Positions 1-8,281 of a stretch of DNA of 64,000 nucleotides are shown piece after piece (positions within the stretch are counted from its first letter, which is position 1; each line of letters opens with the position of its first letter). Origin of the DNA: Clostridium sp. AWRP (GTDB lineage: Bacteria > Bacillota > Clostridia > Clostridiales > Clostridiaceae). A program made the translations under genes and the position numbers. The DNA lies in NCBI RefSeq assembly GCF_004006395.2, contig NZ_CP029758.2, positions 620,001 to 684,000 of the forward strand, given 5' to 3'. The notes below the pieces were generated by a model, which was given only the letters and a program-made list of their open reading frames with translations, searched no databases and was not told the DNA's origin.

Positions 1-2
1 TG

Positions 3-887
3 GAAGTAGTTTTCTTTTCTAAGGTGGAAAGTTATAGAAATATAAATGTTGAAGATATAAAGTTACGTTTAAAAAATCTATCTGACAATAAAAGTGTAAG
101 ACTTGTACAAATAGTGCTAGATAGGGAAGTACATGCCACAGTGGATAAAAATAATAATCCACAATGTGGATTAATTTTTTTAAATCCTTATTTAAGTCAA
201 ATAACTTTGTATACTCCTGATTTAGAGCAATTAGCTAAAGAAATATATAATTGTATGATTTATGTAAAACAAAGTACTTTAGCAAATAAACAGTCAAAGA
301 ACATATATAAAATGAAAGACCTAATTGTGACATGGATAATAATAGCTTTAAATGTTTCTGTATATGTAGTAACAGCATACCTTTCTGGAAATGTATTTGA
401 TAGTGATGTAAATGTACTTGTATTTATGGGAGCTAAGGTTAACTCACTTATAGCTTCAGGTGAGTATTATAGGCTTTTTACTTGTATGTTTTTACATGCT
501 GGAATAGTTCATTTAGGAGTAAATATGTATTCACTTTATATAATGGGTTCTTTTGTTGAGAAAGTGTATGGCAAAGTTAAATATATAGTGATGTACATTA
601 TATCAGGTTTAGTTTCTTCGGTATTTAGTTTTATGTTTTCGGCATCTATTTCAGTAGGAGCTTCAGGAGCAATATTTGGACTTTTAGGGGCGGCGTTGGT
701 ATTTGCGATAAAGATGAAGCATAAAATTGGTAAGGAATTTTTAATGAATGTATTATCTATAATTGTGGTAAACCTTATAATAGGATTTTCTATAGCAAAT
801 GTAGATAATTTTGGACACTTAGGAGGACTTGTAGGAGGAGTAGTTATAACATATTTATTGGGCAATGTAAAGGACATCGCCCAATAA
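3..887 (+). CDS. Rhomboid family intramembrane serine protease (5' end cut by window)
   Basis: Polytopic membrane protease that cleaves transmembrane substrates within the bilayer. Counting from the GTG at 24, residues 1-95 form a soluble N-terminal domain. About six hydrophobic segments follow from residue 100. The rhomboid signatures are present: the HAGIVHLGVNMYSL loop, the catalytic serine in VGASGAIFG (Ser214) and the catalytic histidine in FGHLGGL (His265). The frame is open to the first base of the window and has no clear Shine-Dalgarno before the GTG, so the true start probably lies upstream and the gene is shown as partial. The soluble front domain followed by the rhomboid core resembles Firmicutes GluP-type proteins. 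Substrates cannot be inferred. The family call is secure; the start is not. Confidence 0.9.
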   Translation, partial: EVVFFSKVESYRNINVEDIKLRLKNLSDNKSVRLVQIVLDREVHATVDKNNNPQCGLIFLNPYLSQITLYTPDLEQLAKEIYNCMIYVKQSTLANKQSKNIYKMKDLIVTWIIIALNVSVYVVTAYLSGNVFDSDVNVLVFMGAKVNSLIASGEYYRLFTCMFLHAGIVHLGVNMYSLYIMGSFVEKVYGKVKYIVMYIISGLVSSVFSFMFSASISVGASGAIFGLLGAALVFAIKMKHKIGKEFLMNVLSIIVVNLIIGFSIANVDNFGHLGGLVGGVVITYLLGNVKDIAQ

Positions 888-920
888 ATAGCTTTCACAG
901 TTTAAGCAAATTACGATCTA

Positions 921-1112
921 AATGAATTCACAATTCACAGTTCACAATGCACAATTTCGGTAGATTTTTCTCCGCTATGCTGCGAAAAATTTTAAATTTA
1001 AAGCTTATTGAAGCTTTGCTTCAATAGTGTTATATTTTAGATTTTCTGAAGTTTTAACGGAAGAAAATCATCCTTAATTGTGAATTGTGCATCGTGCATT
1101 ATGAATTAATTG
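921..1112. repeat. MITE-like intergenic repeat with inverted ends
   Basis: The non-coding gap between the rhomboid gene and the convergent ftsH-like gene is filled by a repeat. Its two ends carry imperfect inverted copies of a motif built from CACAATTCAC and GTGAATTGTGCAT. An internal AAGGATGATTTTC core (minus strand, about 1064-1078) and a short palindrome AAGC-ATTG-GCTT-like region also occur. Related pieces lie at about 24354-24367, 28730-28815 and 29950-30020. No coding frame is seen. It could also serve as a bidirectional terminator between convergent genes. Confidence 0.55.
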
Positions 1113-2858
1113 TTAAATAAATAAATCTTTTAAATCATTTGAAAATAAGGTTTCTTTTTCCATAAGCAGTTGAACTGTGGCTTTAAGGCAGTGTCTATTT
1201 TCAATAAGAATATTTTTTACATCATTATATATTGAATCTGTAAGATACTTACACTCTTTGATAATCTCATTTTGACTTATATTTAAATCTGACAGTTCCC
1301 TCATGTTTAAAAGACCTAAAGTGCTTCCCATTCCATATTGAGTCACCATTTTAAAGGCTATGTTTGTGCTATGCTGAAGATCATTATAGGCACCTGTGGT
1401 TACATAATCTGCTCCAAAGATAACTTCTTCAGCAGCTCTTCCGCCTAAAAGTACCATTATTCTTTTACGTAAGTAATCTTTATTTTGATAGAGCTTGTCC
1501 TCAGGTATGCTTAATGTATAACCTCCAGCTCCCTTAGTACTTGGAATGATTGTTATTTTGGAAATCTTTTCATTTGGAAGTACTTTTGAGGATACTAGAG
1601 CATGGCCTACTTCATGGTAAGCAGTTATTCTTTTATCTATATCTTTTATATAATTCCTATCTTTTTTCTCGTACCCTGTTAGTACTATGGAAAAAGCTTT
1701 ATCAATGTGCTTGTTTTCTATATAAGTACTATCTTCTTTACAGGCGAGTATTGCAGCCTCATTTATTAAGCTTTCAATTTTTGCACCTGAAAAGTAAGAA
1801 GTTTTTTGAGCCCACTCGTGTATATCTATATTGTCTACAGGTTTATTTTTTAAGTGTAGGGATATAATTTTTTCCCTTGAAGAAATGTCAGGAAGAGTTA
1901 CTTCTATATGTCTGTCAAATCTTCCAGGCCTTAAAAGGGCAGGATCTAGCATATCTAATCTATTTGTGGCAGCTATTATTACAATTCCCTCTTTTTCATT
2001 AAATCCAGACATTTCTGTAAGCAGAGCATTTAAAGTTTGATCTCTTTCATCAGAGCCTCCGGTACTTCCTGAGCCATCTCTCTTTTTACCTATAGCGTCT
2101 ATCTCATCTATAAATATAACCGCTTTTCCAGATTTATTGCTTTTAGCCTTTTTAAATAACTGCCTTATACGGCTGGCACCTACACCTACATATACTTGTA
2201 CAAAATCAGAGCCTGAGACAGCATAAAATGGGACATCTGCTTCACCTGCAATGGCTCTTGCAAGGAGAGTTTTTCCGGTTCCTGGCTCACCAAATAACAA
2301 AATACCTTTTGGCATTCTTGCACCATAAGATGTATATTTTTTAGGGTTCTTTAAGAAATCAACTATATCCTGGACACTCTCTTTAGCTTCTTCATTTCCC
2401 GCTACACTTTTAAAATTGCAATTAGAATCTTCTATGGCAGAAGCATCTAAAGAATCGAGCGATACTATTTTTTTGGAAGATTTGTTAGAAAACTTAAGTG
2501 CCATAAAAACAGCTGCCATAATAGAAATTACAAGTATAGTAGCAGGATAAGCTTGCCTGTTATTTATAGTATACTGCTCAGATACACTTATTCCATCTTT
2601 TAAAAGCACTTCTTTAGCGTTAGGGGTTCTAGGATTATCGGTATCATATATGCTGCCGTTTTTTAATTTTACTCTTATTTTTGGGGAATCTGTCATATAC
2701 ACTTCTAGTACTATTTTGTTTGATACATCTTTTTGAAACGAAACATATGACTTATAAGGTATAGAGCTGTTACTATAATTCATAAACAGTAATATGCAAA
2801 GAGATAAAATAGAGGTTAAAATAGGAATTATTATAAACTTATTTTTTATCTTTTTCAT
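1113..2858 (-). CDS. FtsH-like membrane AAA+ zinc metalloprotease
   Basis: ATP-dependent membrane protease of the FtsH family, 581 aa. It has an N-terminal membrane segment (about 8-26), an extracytoplasmic loop and a second membrane segment (about 106-122). The AAA+ module follows, with Walker A GEPGTGKT at 190-197, Walker B VIFIDEID near 248-255 and the second region of homology ATNRLDMLDPALLRPGRFDR. The zinc site HEVGH is near 415-419, with a GADYVTTGAYNDL segment further on supplying the third ligand. It is slightly shorter than housekeeping FtsH (about 600-650 aa), with a short C-terminal tail. It may therefore be a second paralogue rather than the essential copy, which is usually linked to tilS/hpt (neither is here). 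Neighbours give no pathway clue. A good ribosome site (AAGGAGAA) precedes the start. Confidence 0.93.
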   Translation of the reverse strand: MKKIKNKFIIIPILTSILSLCILLFMNYSNSSIPYKSYVSFQKDVSNKIVLEVYMTDSPKIRVKLKNGSIYDTDNPRTPNAKEVLLKDGISVSEQYTINNRQAYPATILVISIMAAVFMALKFSNKSSKKIVSLDSLDASAIEDSNCNFKSVAGNEEAKESVQDIVDFLKNPKKYTSYGARMPKGILLFGEPGTGKTLLARAIAGEADVPFYAVSGSDFVQVYVGVGASRIRQLFKKAKSNKSGKAVIFIDEIDAIGKKRDGSGSTGGSDERDQTLNALLTEMSGFNEKEGIVIIAATNRLDMLDPALLRPGRFDRHIEVTLPDISSREKIISLHLKNKPVDNIDIHEWAQKTSYFSGAKIESLINEAAILACKEDSTYIENKHIDKAFSIVLTGYEKKDRNYIKDIDKRITAYHEVGHALVSSKVLPNEKISKITIIPSTKGAGGYTLSIPEDKLYQNKDYLRKRIMVLLGGRAAEEVIFGADYVTTGAYNDLQHSTNIAFKMVTQYGMGSTLGLLNMRELSDLNISQNEIIKECKYLTDSIYNDVKNILIENRHCLKATVQLLMEKETLFSNDLKDLFI

Positions 2859-3072
2859 TTAAGTTCTCCTTTCTTGAGATAGATTCTCTATAGTGATTTA
2901 TATATTAATTAACTTAAAATTATAAGTTCTATAGTCAAATCTTGCAAAAATAAACGAAACTTTATAAAATCATATAATGATATTATAATATTTTTATAAA
3001 TTAGTCTAATTAAAATCATAAATTTTGCTAAAGTAATTTATGGAACTAGTATAGGAATTTTAGAATTGTTTA

Positions 3073-3100
3073 TTGCAGAAATTTTAATTTACTGTATACT
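3073..3100 (+). promoter_or_regulatory. Probable sigma-A promoter for the DUF1232 gene
   Basis: TTGCAG (3073-3078), a 16-bp spacer and TATACT (3095-3100) lie about 40 bp before the start at 3142. The intergenic region 2859-3141 is otherwise AT-rich and must also hold the divergent ftsH-like promoter, which was not pinned down. Confidence 0.45.
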
Positions 3101-3141
3101 TTATAATAAGAAGTTTGTAAATTTAGGGAGGAGATTTGTAT

Positions 3142-4098
3142 ATGAAAGTGTCCTTTGGAAAAGCCATTTTGACAGAACAAGATATACTTGGTATAGTTCA
3201 TGAGTATGTGAATATAGAGGGACTTAATATAGAAAATATAAGTATAAATGAAATAATAACAATAGAGGGGACATATAAGAGCAAAATATCTGTAAATTTT
3301 CAAGTTAATATGGGACTAGGAAATATAAATAACAATATAATAAATTTAAAAATATTTGATGTACATGTGTATAAGTTTAAAGTATTCAAAAATGTAAAAA
3401 ATATTGTTCTTAAGAGGTTATTAGATGACTTTTCTCCTTATGGGGTAGAGGTGGACAGAGATACAGTAAGAGTTGATTTAAACCTGGCAGTAAAGCTTAT
3501 ACCTTACTTTAATCTCAAATTAAAAAAAGTAGAAATACTTCCAAGGGCATTAGAGGTTGAAGCAGAAGATATAAGATATGAGGAAAAAAAGAAATTTCCA
3601 AACATAGAGAAAAAGAAAAGAAGTATACTTATTTTAGATAAGTATCATAAGTTTAGAAAAGAAGTTGTAAGTAAGGTGCCGCAAAAATATGAAAAAATTG
3701 TAGAGTATGCGATGCTTATACCGGATATTATAATGCTATTTATAAGATTATTTAAGGACAAAAGGGTTAAAATAAAGGTTAAAATTATGTTGTCAGGCGT
3801 AATAGCTTACCTTGCAAGTCCTATAGATATAATACCTGATTTTATACCTTTTGTTGGGAAAATAGATGATGTCGCTCTGGCGTTTTTTGCGCTTAATAGT
3901 ATAATAGATGAAATACCAGAAGAAATTATAATTGAAAATTGGCAGGGTGAGGAGAACATAATTCTGGTTACAAGAGAAGCAGTAAAATATATTACAAAAA
4001 TAATTGGAAGTGCAAATGTTTCTAAGGTTCTAAATCAGCTAGGCAATGTATTCAAATCATCTGAAAGAAAAGAAAAAGAGGGGAGAAGTGTTACATAA
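3142..4098 (+). CDS. YkvA/DUF1232 family membrane protein
   Basis: About 318 aa. The recognisable part is the DUF1232 segment near residues 215-255, with the signature LASPIDIIPDFIPFVGKIDD. It is a hydrophobic hairpin found in YkvA-type proteins of unknown function. The N-terminal 160 residues are beta-rich and unlike any domain I recognise; they are followed by a lysine-rich linker. I chose the ATG at 3142 over an in-frame TTG at 3136 because AGGGAGGAG (3125-3133) sits about 8 nt upstream. The RNase H gene follows after 26 nt, so the two may be co-transcribed. Function unknown; likely membrane-associated. Confidence 0.75.
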   Translation: MKVSFGKAILTEQDILGIVHEYVNIEGLNIENISINEIITIEGTYKSKISVNFQVNMGLGNINNNIINLKIFDVHVYKFKVFKNVKNIVLKRLLDDFSPYGVEVDRDTVRVDLNLAVKLIPYFNLKLKKVEILPRALEVEAEDIRYEEKKKFPNIEKKKRSILILDKYHKFRKEVVSKVPQKYEKIVEYAMLIPDIIMLFIRLFKDKRVKIKVKIMLSGVIAYLASPIDIIPDFIPFVGKIDDVALAFFALNSIIDEIPEEIIIENWQGEENIILVTREAVKYITKIIGSANVSKVLNQLGNVFKSSERKEKEGRSVT

Positions 4099-4124
4099 GG
4101 GATTAATATAACACGTAAATTGAT

Positions 4125-4883
4125 ATGGTTAAGAAAGTATATGCTATAAAAGAAGGATATGATTTTGAAAAAAATGAAAAGGTTGAAAATATTATAGTAA
4201 ACACCTGGGGAGAATGTCTAAAATGTGTAAAAGGCGTTAAAGGTGCTGCATATAAGAGCTTTAAAGATATAAATTCAGCTTTGGAATATTTAAAAGGAGA
4301 GGATAAGCTTCTAAAAAAATCTGAGGGCAGCTATCCTAAAGATTGTTTGCATGTATATGTGGATGGAAGTTATAACATTTCAACGGAAATGTATTCTTAT
4401 GCGTTGGTGGCAGTTAAAGGTAATGTAGTTTATTATATAGAAAGCGGTGCACATTCTTGTGAAGAAGGTAAAAATATTAGGCAAATATCTGGGGAATTGA
4501 AAGCAGCAGTTAGAGGAGTACAATATGCCCTGTCTGAGGGAGAGAAAAAAGTTGTTTTATTCCACGACTATGAAGGAACCTGCAAGCATGCCCTTGGGTT
4601 ATGGGAGAGAAAAGAAGCTTCATCTATAAAATATTATGAAGAAATGAACGAGCTTATGAAAAACATTGAAGTTATATTTGTTAAAGTAGATAGTCATACT
4701 GGGGATTTGTTTAATGAATTGGCAGATGAAAAGTGCAAGGAAAAGTTGCAAATAGAATCAAAAAAAAGTGTTCAAAAATGGTTAATGAATAATGAGATAA
4801 AGACAGCTAATGATGAAGTAAAAAATGAGATATTAAAAATTGCACCTAAAGGTGAAAAAAATATAATAGTTATTGATATATAA
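4125..4883 (+). CDS. Viroplasmin-domain ribonuclease H
   Basis: RNase H1-type enzyme that degrades the RNA strand of RNA:DNA hybrids. Residues 1-55 match the viroplasmin/caulimovirus RNase H N-terminal domain (KVYAIKEG, GVKGAAYKSF). The catalytic domain starts near residue 75. The four acidic residues can be assigned: Asp80 in VYVDGSYN, Glu124 in ISGELKAA, Asp148 in LFHDYEG and Asp201 in NELADEKC. At 252 aa it has a C-terminal tail of about 45 residues beyond the catalytic core. The active site appears intact. It is distinct from RNase HII/HIII. Confidence 0.9.
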   Translation: MVKKVYAIKEGYDFEKNEKVENIIVNTWGECLKCVKGVKGAAYKSFKDINSALEYLKGEDKLLKKSEGSYPKDCLHVYVDGSYNISTEMYSYALVAVKGNVVYYIESGAHSCEEGKNIRQISGELKAAVRGVQYALSEGEKKVVLFHDYEGTCKHALGLWERKEASSIKYYEEMNELMKNIEVIFVKVDSHTGDLFNELADEKCKEKLQIESKKSVQKWLMNNEIKTANDEVKNEILKIAPKGEKNIIVIDI

Positions 4884-5036
4884 AAATGTAAAAATTAAGC
4901 TGTTTAAAAAAAATAAATTTGCATAATCTATCTATAGAATTAAGTTTATAATTTTAATTCCAATTTAATTTAAAGGACGTAAAAATCATAGTTATGTAAA
5001 AGAAAAAGCATTTTTTAAAGAGAGGAGTGTAGCAAA

Positions 5037-5201
5037 ATGCGTGGAAAGTTTGTAGCAGGTGCAGTAATTGGCGCAGCAGTAGGAATGATGGTAGTACCAG
5101 AATTAGATAGATCTAAAAAGAGAATGATAAGAAAAACTTCTAAATACTTAAAAAATACTGCAGGAAATATGTATGGTGGAGTTATGAATTGGATGAAATA
5201 G
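5037..5201 (+). CDS. YtxH-like small membrane-anchored protein (54 aa)
   Basis: A short gene with a good ribosome site (AGAGGAG, about 10 nt upstream). The 54-residue product has a glycine/alanine-rich membrane segment (GKFVAGAVIGAAVGMMVVP) followed by a basic amphipathic stretch (DRSKKRMIRKTSKYLKNT). That is the layout of YtxH-domain proteins common in clostridia. A strong terminator hairpin follows 20 nt after the stop, which supports a real, separately transcribed gene. Function unknown. Confidence 0.7.
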   Translation: MRGKFVAGAVIGAAVGMMVVPELDRSKKRMIRKTSKYLKNTAGNMYGGVMNWMK

Positions 5202-5219
5202 CATAGGAGCTTAAATAAG

Positions 5220-5276
5220 TGCAATGTAAAATGTACACTTTTAATAATAAAGATGTGCATTTTACATTGTTTTTTT
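5220..5276 (+). terminator. Rho-independent terminator after the YtxH-like gene
   Basis: Inverted repeat GCAATGTAAAATGTACAC / GTGCATTTTACATTG, then a T-run (TTTTTTT). The gap 5277-5569 holds an operator-like palindrome, listed separately, and is otherwise AT-rich. Confidence 0.85.
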
Positions 5277-5424
5277 ATTAATTTAGACTATATTGTTTAG
5301 ATTTATGGTAATGCACTTTTATTTTTTTAAAGTTTTTATTTTATAATTAAAAATATGTTATAATGATACTAATATAGAATAATATTTTAATATGGTTTAA
5401 AAATTATCCTAAACAAAAATTTAA

Positions 5425-5456
5425 ATATTACATATAATTTCAATTATATGTAATAT
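5425..5456. promoter_or_regulatory. Perfect 15-bp-arm palindrome upstream of XRE-TPR regulator
   Basis: Left arm ATATTACATATAATT (5425-5439), 2-bp centre, right arm AATTATATGTAATAT (5442-5456), about 117 bp before the regulator start. No T-run follows, so it does not look like a terminator. An operator for the adjacent helix-turn-helix regulator is the simplest reading. Confidence 0.55.
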
Positions 5457-5572
5457 CTAGATATTGTTATCTCAAAGTATGGCTTTTATTTTTTATATAT
5501 TAAAAAAAATGTAGCATATTGGAACAGATAGGCATGAAACAAAAATTGTGATTAATAAAGGAAGAGTGAATG

Positions 5573-6877
5573 ATGGAAATACTTTCTTTAGGAGAAAAAA
5601 TAAAGAGAAGAAGAAAAGAACTCAATATGACTTTAAAAGATTTGGCAGGGGATAGAATTACACCTGGGCAAATAAGTTTGGTGGAATCAGGAAAGTCAAA
5701 TCCTAGTATGGATTTACTAGAATACTTAGCAAGGGAATTGAATACTTCCATTGAGTATTTAATGGAGTCAGAAGAGACTCAAGCACAAAAAATATGTACT
5801 TATTTTGAAAATATAGCTGAATCTTATATAATAAGCGGGAGTTTGAATCAATCGGAAAAGTATATAGAAGAGGCTATATACTACTCAGAAAAGTATTCCC
5901 TACAATATGAAAAAGCAAAAAATTTATATTTAAAGGGGACAATCTATACAGCGAGAAAAGAATATCCTATTGCCCAACAGCTTTTATTGTCTGCTAATGT
6001 TGTTTTTATAAAAAATAATAAATATGAAGAAATTATAAAAACTTTTATAAATTTAGGGAAGATTACAATAAGCATGAAATCATATCATGCTTCCAGCAGT
6101 TATTTGCAGCAGGCAGAGAATGTATATAAAGAAAATAATATAGGAAATGATTTCTTGCTTGGACAAATATATTATTATACAGCATGTATAAATTTTAAAT
6201 TAGAAAATATGGAAGAAGCAATAAACTATTCTTATCTGGCAAATGAGAAGTTTAGGCAGATAGATAATAGGGAAGAGTATGCTAAAAGCTTATTTTTACT
6301 TGCAGAAGAGTATAATAAAAAGGGAGATATAAATAATGCAATAAAGTATTCTAAAAAAACATTAAATGTATACAGAAAATTAGAAGATATGATAAATACT
6401 GCAAAAATTGAAAATAATCTAGGTAAACTTTTTGGAGAGTTTAATAATATTGAAGAATCATTTATACATTTAAATAAAGCAAAAGAATTGCGAATGAAAT
6501 GTAAAGATGGCAAGATTGTGGACACGCTTATAAATATATGTGAAAATTATATAAAATTAAAGGATGTTATAAATTCAAGGAAAGTTCTAGAAGAAATAAG
6601 GGACAAGATAGACGAAAAAAATAGTAAATCATTAGTATATTATTACATGATGAAATTTAGAATAAATATGATTGAATGTAATAAAAACGAAGCAGAAAAT
6701 ACATTAATTGATGCATTGAACTTTGCGAAAAAAATGAATTATACTAAAGAAGCTGCGGATATATCAATAAAACTTGGAAAATTTTACGAAGATAGTAAGA
6801 TGGATAAGGAAGCAGCTAAATATTTAAGTGAGGGTGTTGAAATTTTTAAAAAGATTGGAATATTAAAAGAGTATTAA
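5573..6877 (+). CDS. XRE-family helix-turn-helix regulator with TPR repeats (RRNPP-like), copy 1
   Basis: Transcription regulator of about 434 aa. An N-terminal XRE helix-turn-helix (residues 4-60: GEKIKRRRKELNMTLKDLAG...ITPGQISLVESGKSNPS) is followed by about nine helical TPR-type repeats to the C-terminus. This layout is that of peptide-sensing RRNPP regulators (PlcR, NprR, Rgg type). Two adjacent ATGs exist (5570 and 5573). The second is preferred because the paralogue downstream also begins MEILS; the ribosome site is AAAGGAAGAG. No pheromone-peptide gene was found next to it, so peptide sensing is inference only. The second paralogue starts 18 nt after its stop, so they form an operon. 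Confidence 0.85.
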   Translation: MEILSLGEKIKRRRKELNMTLKDLAGDRITPGQISLVESGKSNPSMDLLEYLARELNTSIEYLMESEETQAQKICTYFENIAESYIISGSLNQSEKYIEEAIYYSEKYSLQYEKAKNLYLKGTIYTARKEYPIAQQLLLSANVVFIKNNKYEEIIKTFINLGKITISMKSYHASSSYLQQAENVYKENNIGNDFLLGQIYYYTACINFKLENMEEAINYSYLANEKFRQIDNREEYAKSLFLLAEEYNKKGDINNAIKYSKKTLNVYRKLEDMINTAKIENNLGKLFGEFNNIEESFIHLNKAKELRMKCKDGKIVDTLINICENYIKLKDVINSRKVLEEIRDKIDEKNSKSLVYYYMMKFRINMIECNKNEAENTLIDALNFAKKMNYTKEAADISIKLGKFYEDSKMDKEAAKYLSEGVEIFKKIGILKEY

Positions 6878-6895
6878 ATAAAATAGGTGATAATT

Positions 6896-8158
6896 ATGGA
6901 GATACTTTCTACTGGAGAAAAAGTTAAAAGAGCACGCATATATAAGGGATATACTTTGAAGGAACTGTGTAATAGTAAGATATCAATTTCTAAAATGAGC
7001 TGCATTGAAAATGATAAAATAAAACCAGAAGATTGGATTTTAGAATTTTTATCAGACAAACTTGAAATTAGTTTTGAGTATCTAAAATTAGATATAAAAA
7101 ATCAAATAATAAAAAATGTACATGATATTGAGAAAAAACAAGATAAAAAAAATTATGAAAAAAATTTAGTATATAATTTTAAATTTGCTGAACGGTATAA
7201 CTATGATGATATATGTTTTAGGATAATACATCTCTTATTTAACTATTATCTAGAAAAAAGTGAATTAGAAAAATTGCATAATATAATTGTAAAGTATTAT
7301 GAATATTTACAAAGAAATTTTTCTAAAGAAAAAGCAGCCCTGTACTATATGGATGTTGGCAAATATTTTTTTAAAACAAAAGAATTTTTGCAGGCGATAA
7401 ACTATTATGATAATGTGTTAGGTATTGCAGCAGAAACTGGTAGTAATGAACTATTGTCAAAAGTTACATATAATAAAATAATCTGCTTTATTGCTCTTAA
7501 TGATTATGAAAAGGCTTATGAATTGTCTGGTGCAATTACAAAATTGCTAAACATGATAGATGGAGACATAAAAAAGGCAAAAATGTATCATGTTTTAGCA
7601 ATACTTTCTTTAAAAAATGATACTGAGAAATTCAAATTATATGAAAAAAAGGCAAATGAATTTTATAAAGATAATTTAAAAGATAAATCCATATCTATGG
7701 TTGACTATGCTGCAGTTATGTTTACTTCAAATATGAGTGAAAAGGCAGTATTTTATATAAATGAAGCACTGAATATATATCCTAAAGAGTGTGCAGTGGA
7801 ATTTGCTAATTTTGTAATAAAAATAGTAGGTATTTTGATAAAAAATCAAATTTGGGATAGAGCTGAAAGTATATGTGATAGAGCTTTAGATTGTTCTATA
7901 AAATTAAATGATATAGTTCTTATAGAAAGAGCATACTATTATAAAGCATTGATATTTATAAGAAAAGGTCAACTAGCTGAAGGGGAAATGTATATGAATC
8001 TTTCACTTGATGCTCTATCTAAATTTGAAACAAATACCTGCAAGTATGAAAGATATATGGAAATAGGATGTATGTATTATGATATGAAAAAGGTTCAAGA
8101 GGCTCTTAAATATTTTAATATTGCCATTGATTTAAAACAAAAATATAATTTTTTATAG
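6896..8158 (+). CDS. XRE-family helix-turn-helix regulator with TPR repeats, copy 2
   Basis: Paralogue of the preceding gene, with the same opening (MEILSTGEKVKRARIYKGYTLKEL) and the same domain order: helix-turn-helix in residues 3-60, TPR-like helices after that. About 420 aa. I chose the ATG at 6896 over the GTG at 6887 because AGGTGAT lies just upstream and the N-terminus then aligns with copy 1. The helix-turn-helix has diverged more from the XRE consensus than in copy 1 (recognition helix ISISKMSCIENDKIKPE), so DNA specificity probably differs. Role unknown. The tandem arrangement suggests duplication and possible hetero-oligomers or cross-regulation. Confidence 0.8.
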   Translation: MEILSTGEKVKRARIYKGYTLKELCNSKISISKMSCIENDKIKPEDWILEFLSDKLEISFEYLKLDIKNQIIKNVHDIEKKQDKKNYEKNLVYNFKFAERYNYDDICFRIIHLLFNYYLEKSELEKLHNIIVKYYEYLQRNFSKEKAALYYMDVGKYFFKTKEFLQAINYYDNVLGIAAETGSNELLSKVTYNKIICFIALNDYEKAYELSGAITKLLNMIDGDIKKAKMYHVLAILSLKNDTEKFKLYEKKANEFYKDNLKDKSISMVDYAAVMFTSNMSEKAVFYINEALNIYPKECAVEFANFVIKIVGILIKNQIWDRAESICDRALDCSIKLNDIVLIERAYYYKALIFIRKGQLAEGEMYMNLSLDALSKFETNTCKYERYMEIGCMYYDMKKVQEALKYFNIAIDLKQKYNFL

Positions 8159-8227
8159 TTTTATTTAGAAAACTGAAAAAATTATATTTTGTTGTCCAAT
8201 AAATTAAATTAATCTAAAGAGGTTTAG

Positions 8228-8281
8228 AAAGGAGGAGCTGCGTTAAAACTTGTTTTAAGTTTTACGTGACGTATTTTTATT
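8228..8281 (+). promoter_or_regulatory. clpB leader: Shine-Dalgarno separated from ATG by a hairpin
   Basis: AAAGGAGGAG (8228-8237) lies about 45 nt before the clpB ATG at 8282, with nothing resembling a ribosome site closer. Between them, CGTTAAAACTT (8241-8251) can pair with AAGTTTTACG (8257-8266), with one bulged T. A two-codon frame TTG-TTT-TAA (8250-8258) also sits after the Shine-Dalgarno. No CIRCE inverted repeat is seen. Confidence 0.45.

Noticed and set aside
3070..3303. Minus-strand frame overlapping the DUF1232 gene start
   Set aside because: No ribosome site, overlaps a real gene, cysteine/tyrosine-rich shadow composition.
5570..8158. Phage repressor interpretation of the XRE genes
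   Set aside because: No phage genes nearby and long TPR regions unlike phage repressors.
8160..8281. CIRCE or CtsR operator before clpB
   Set aside because: No GAGTGCTAA-type inverted repeat or GGTCAAA heptad repeats found.
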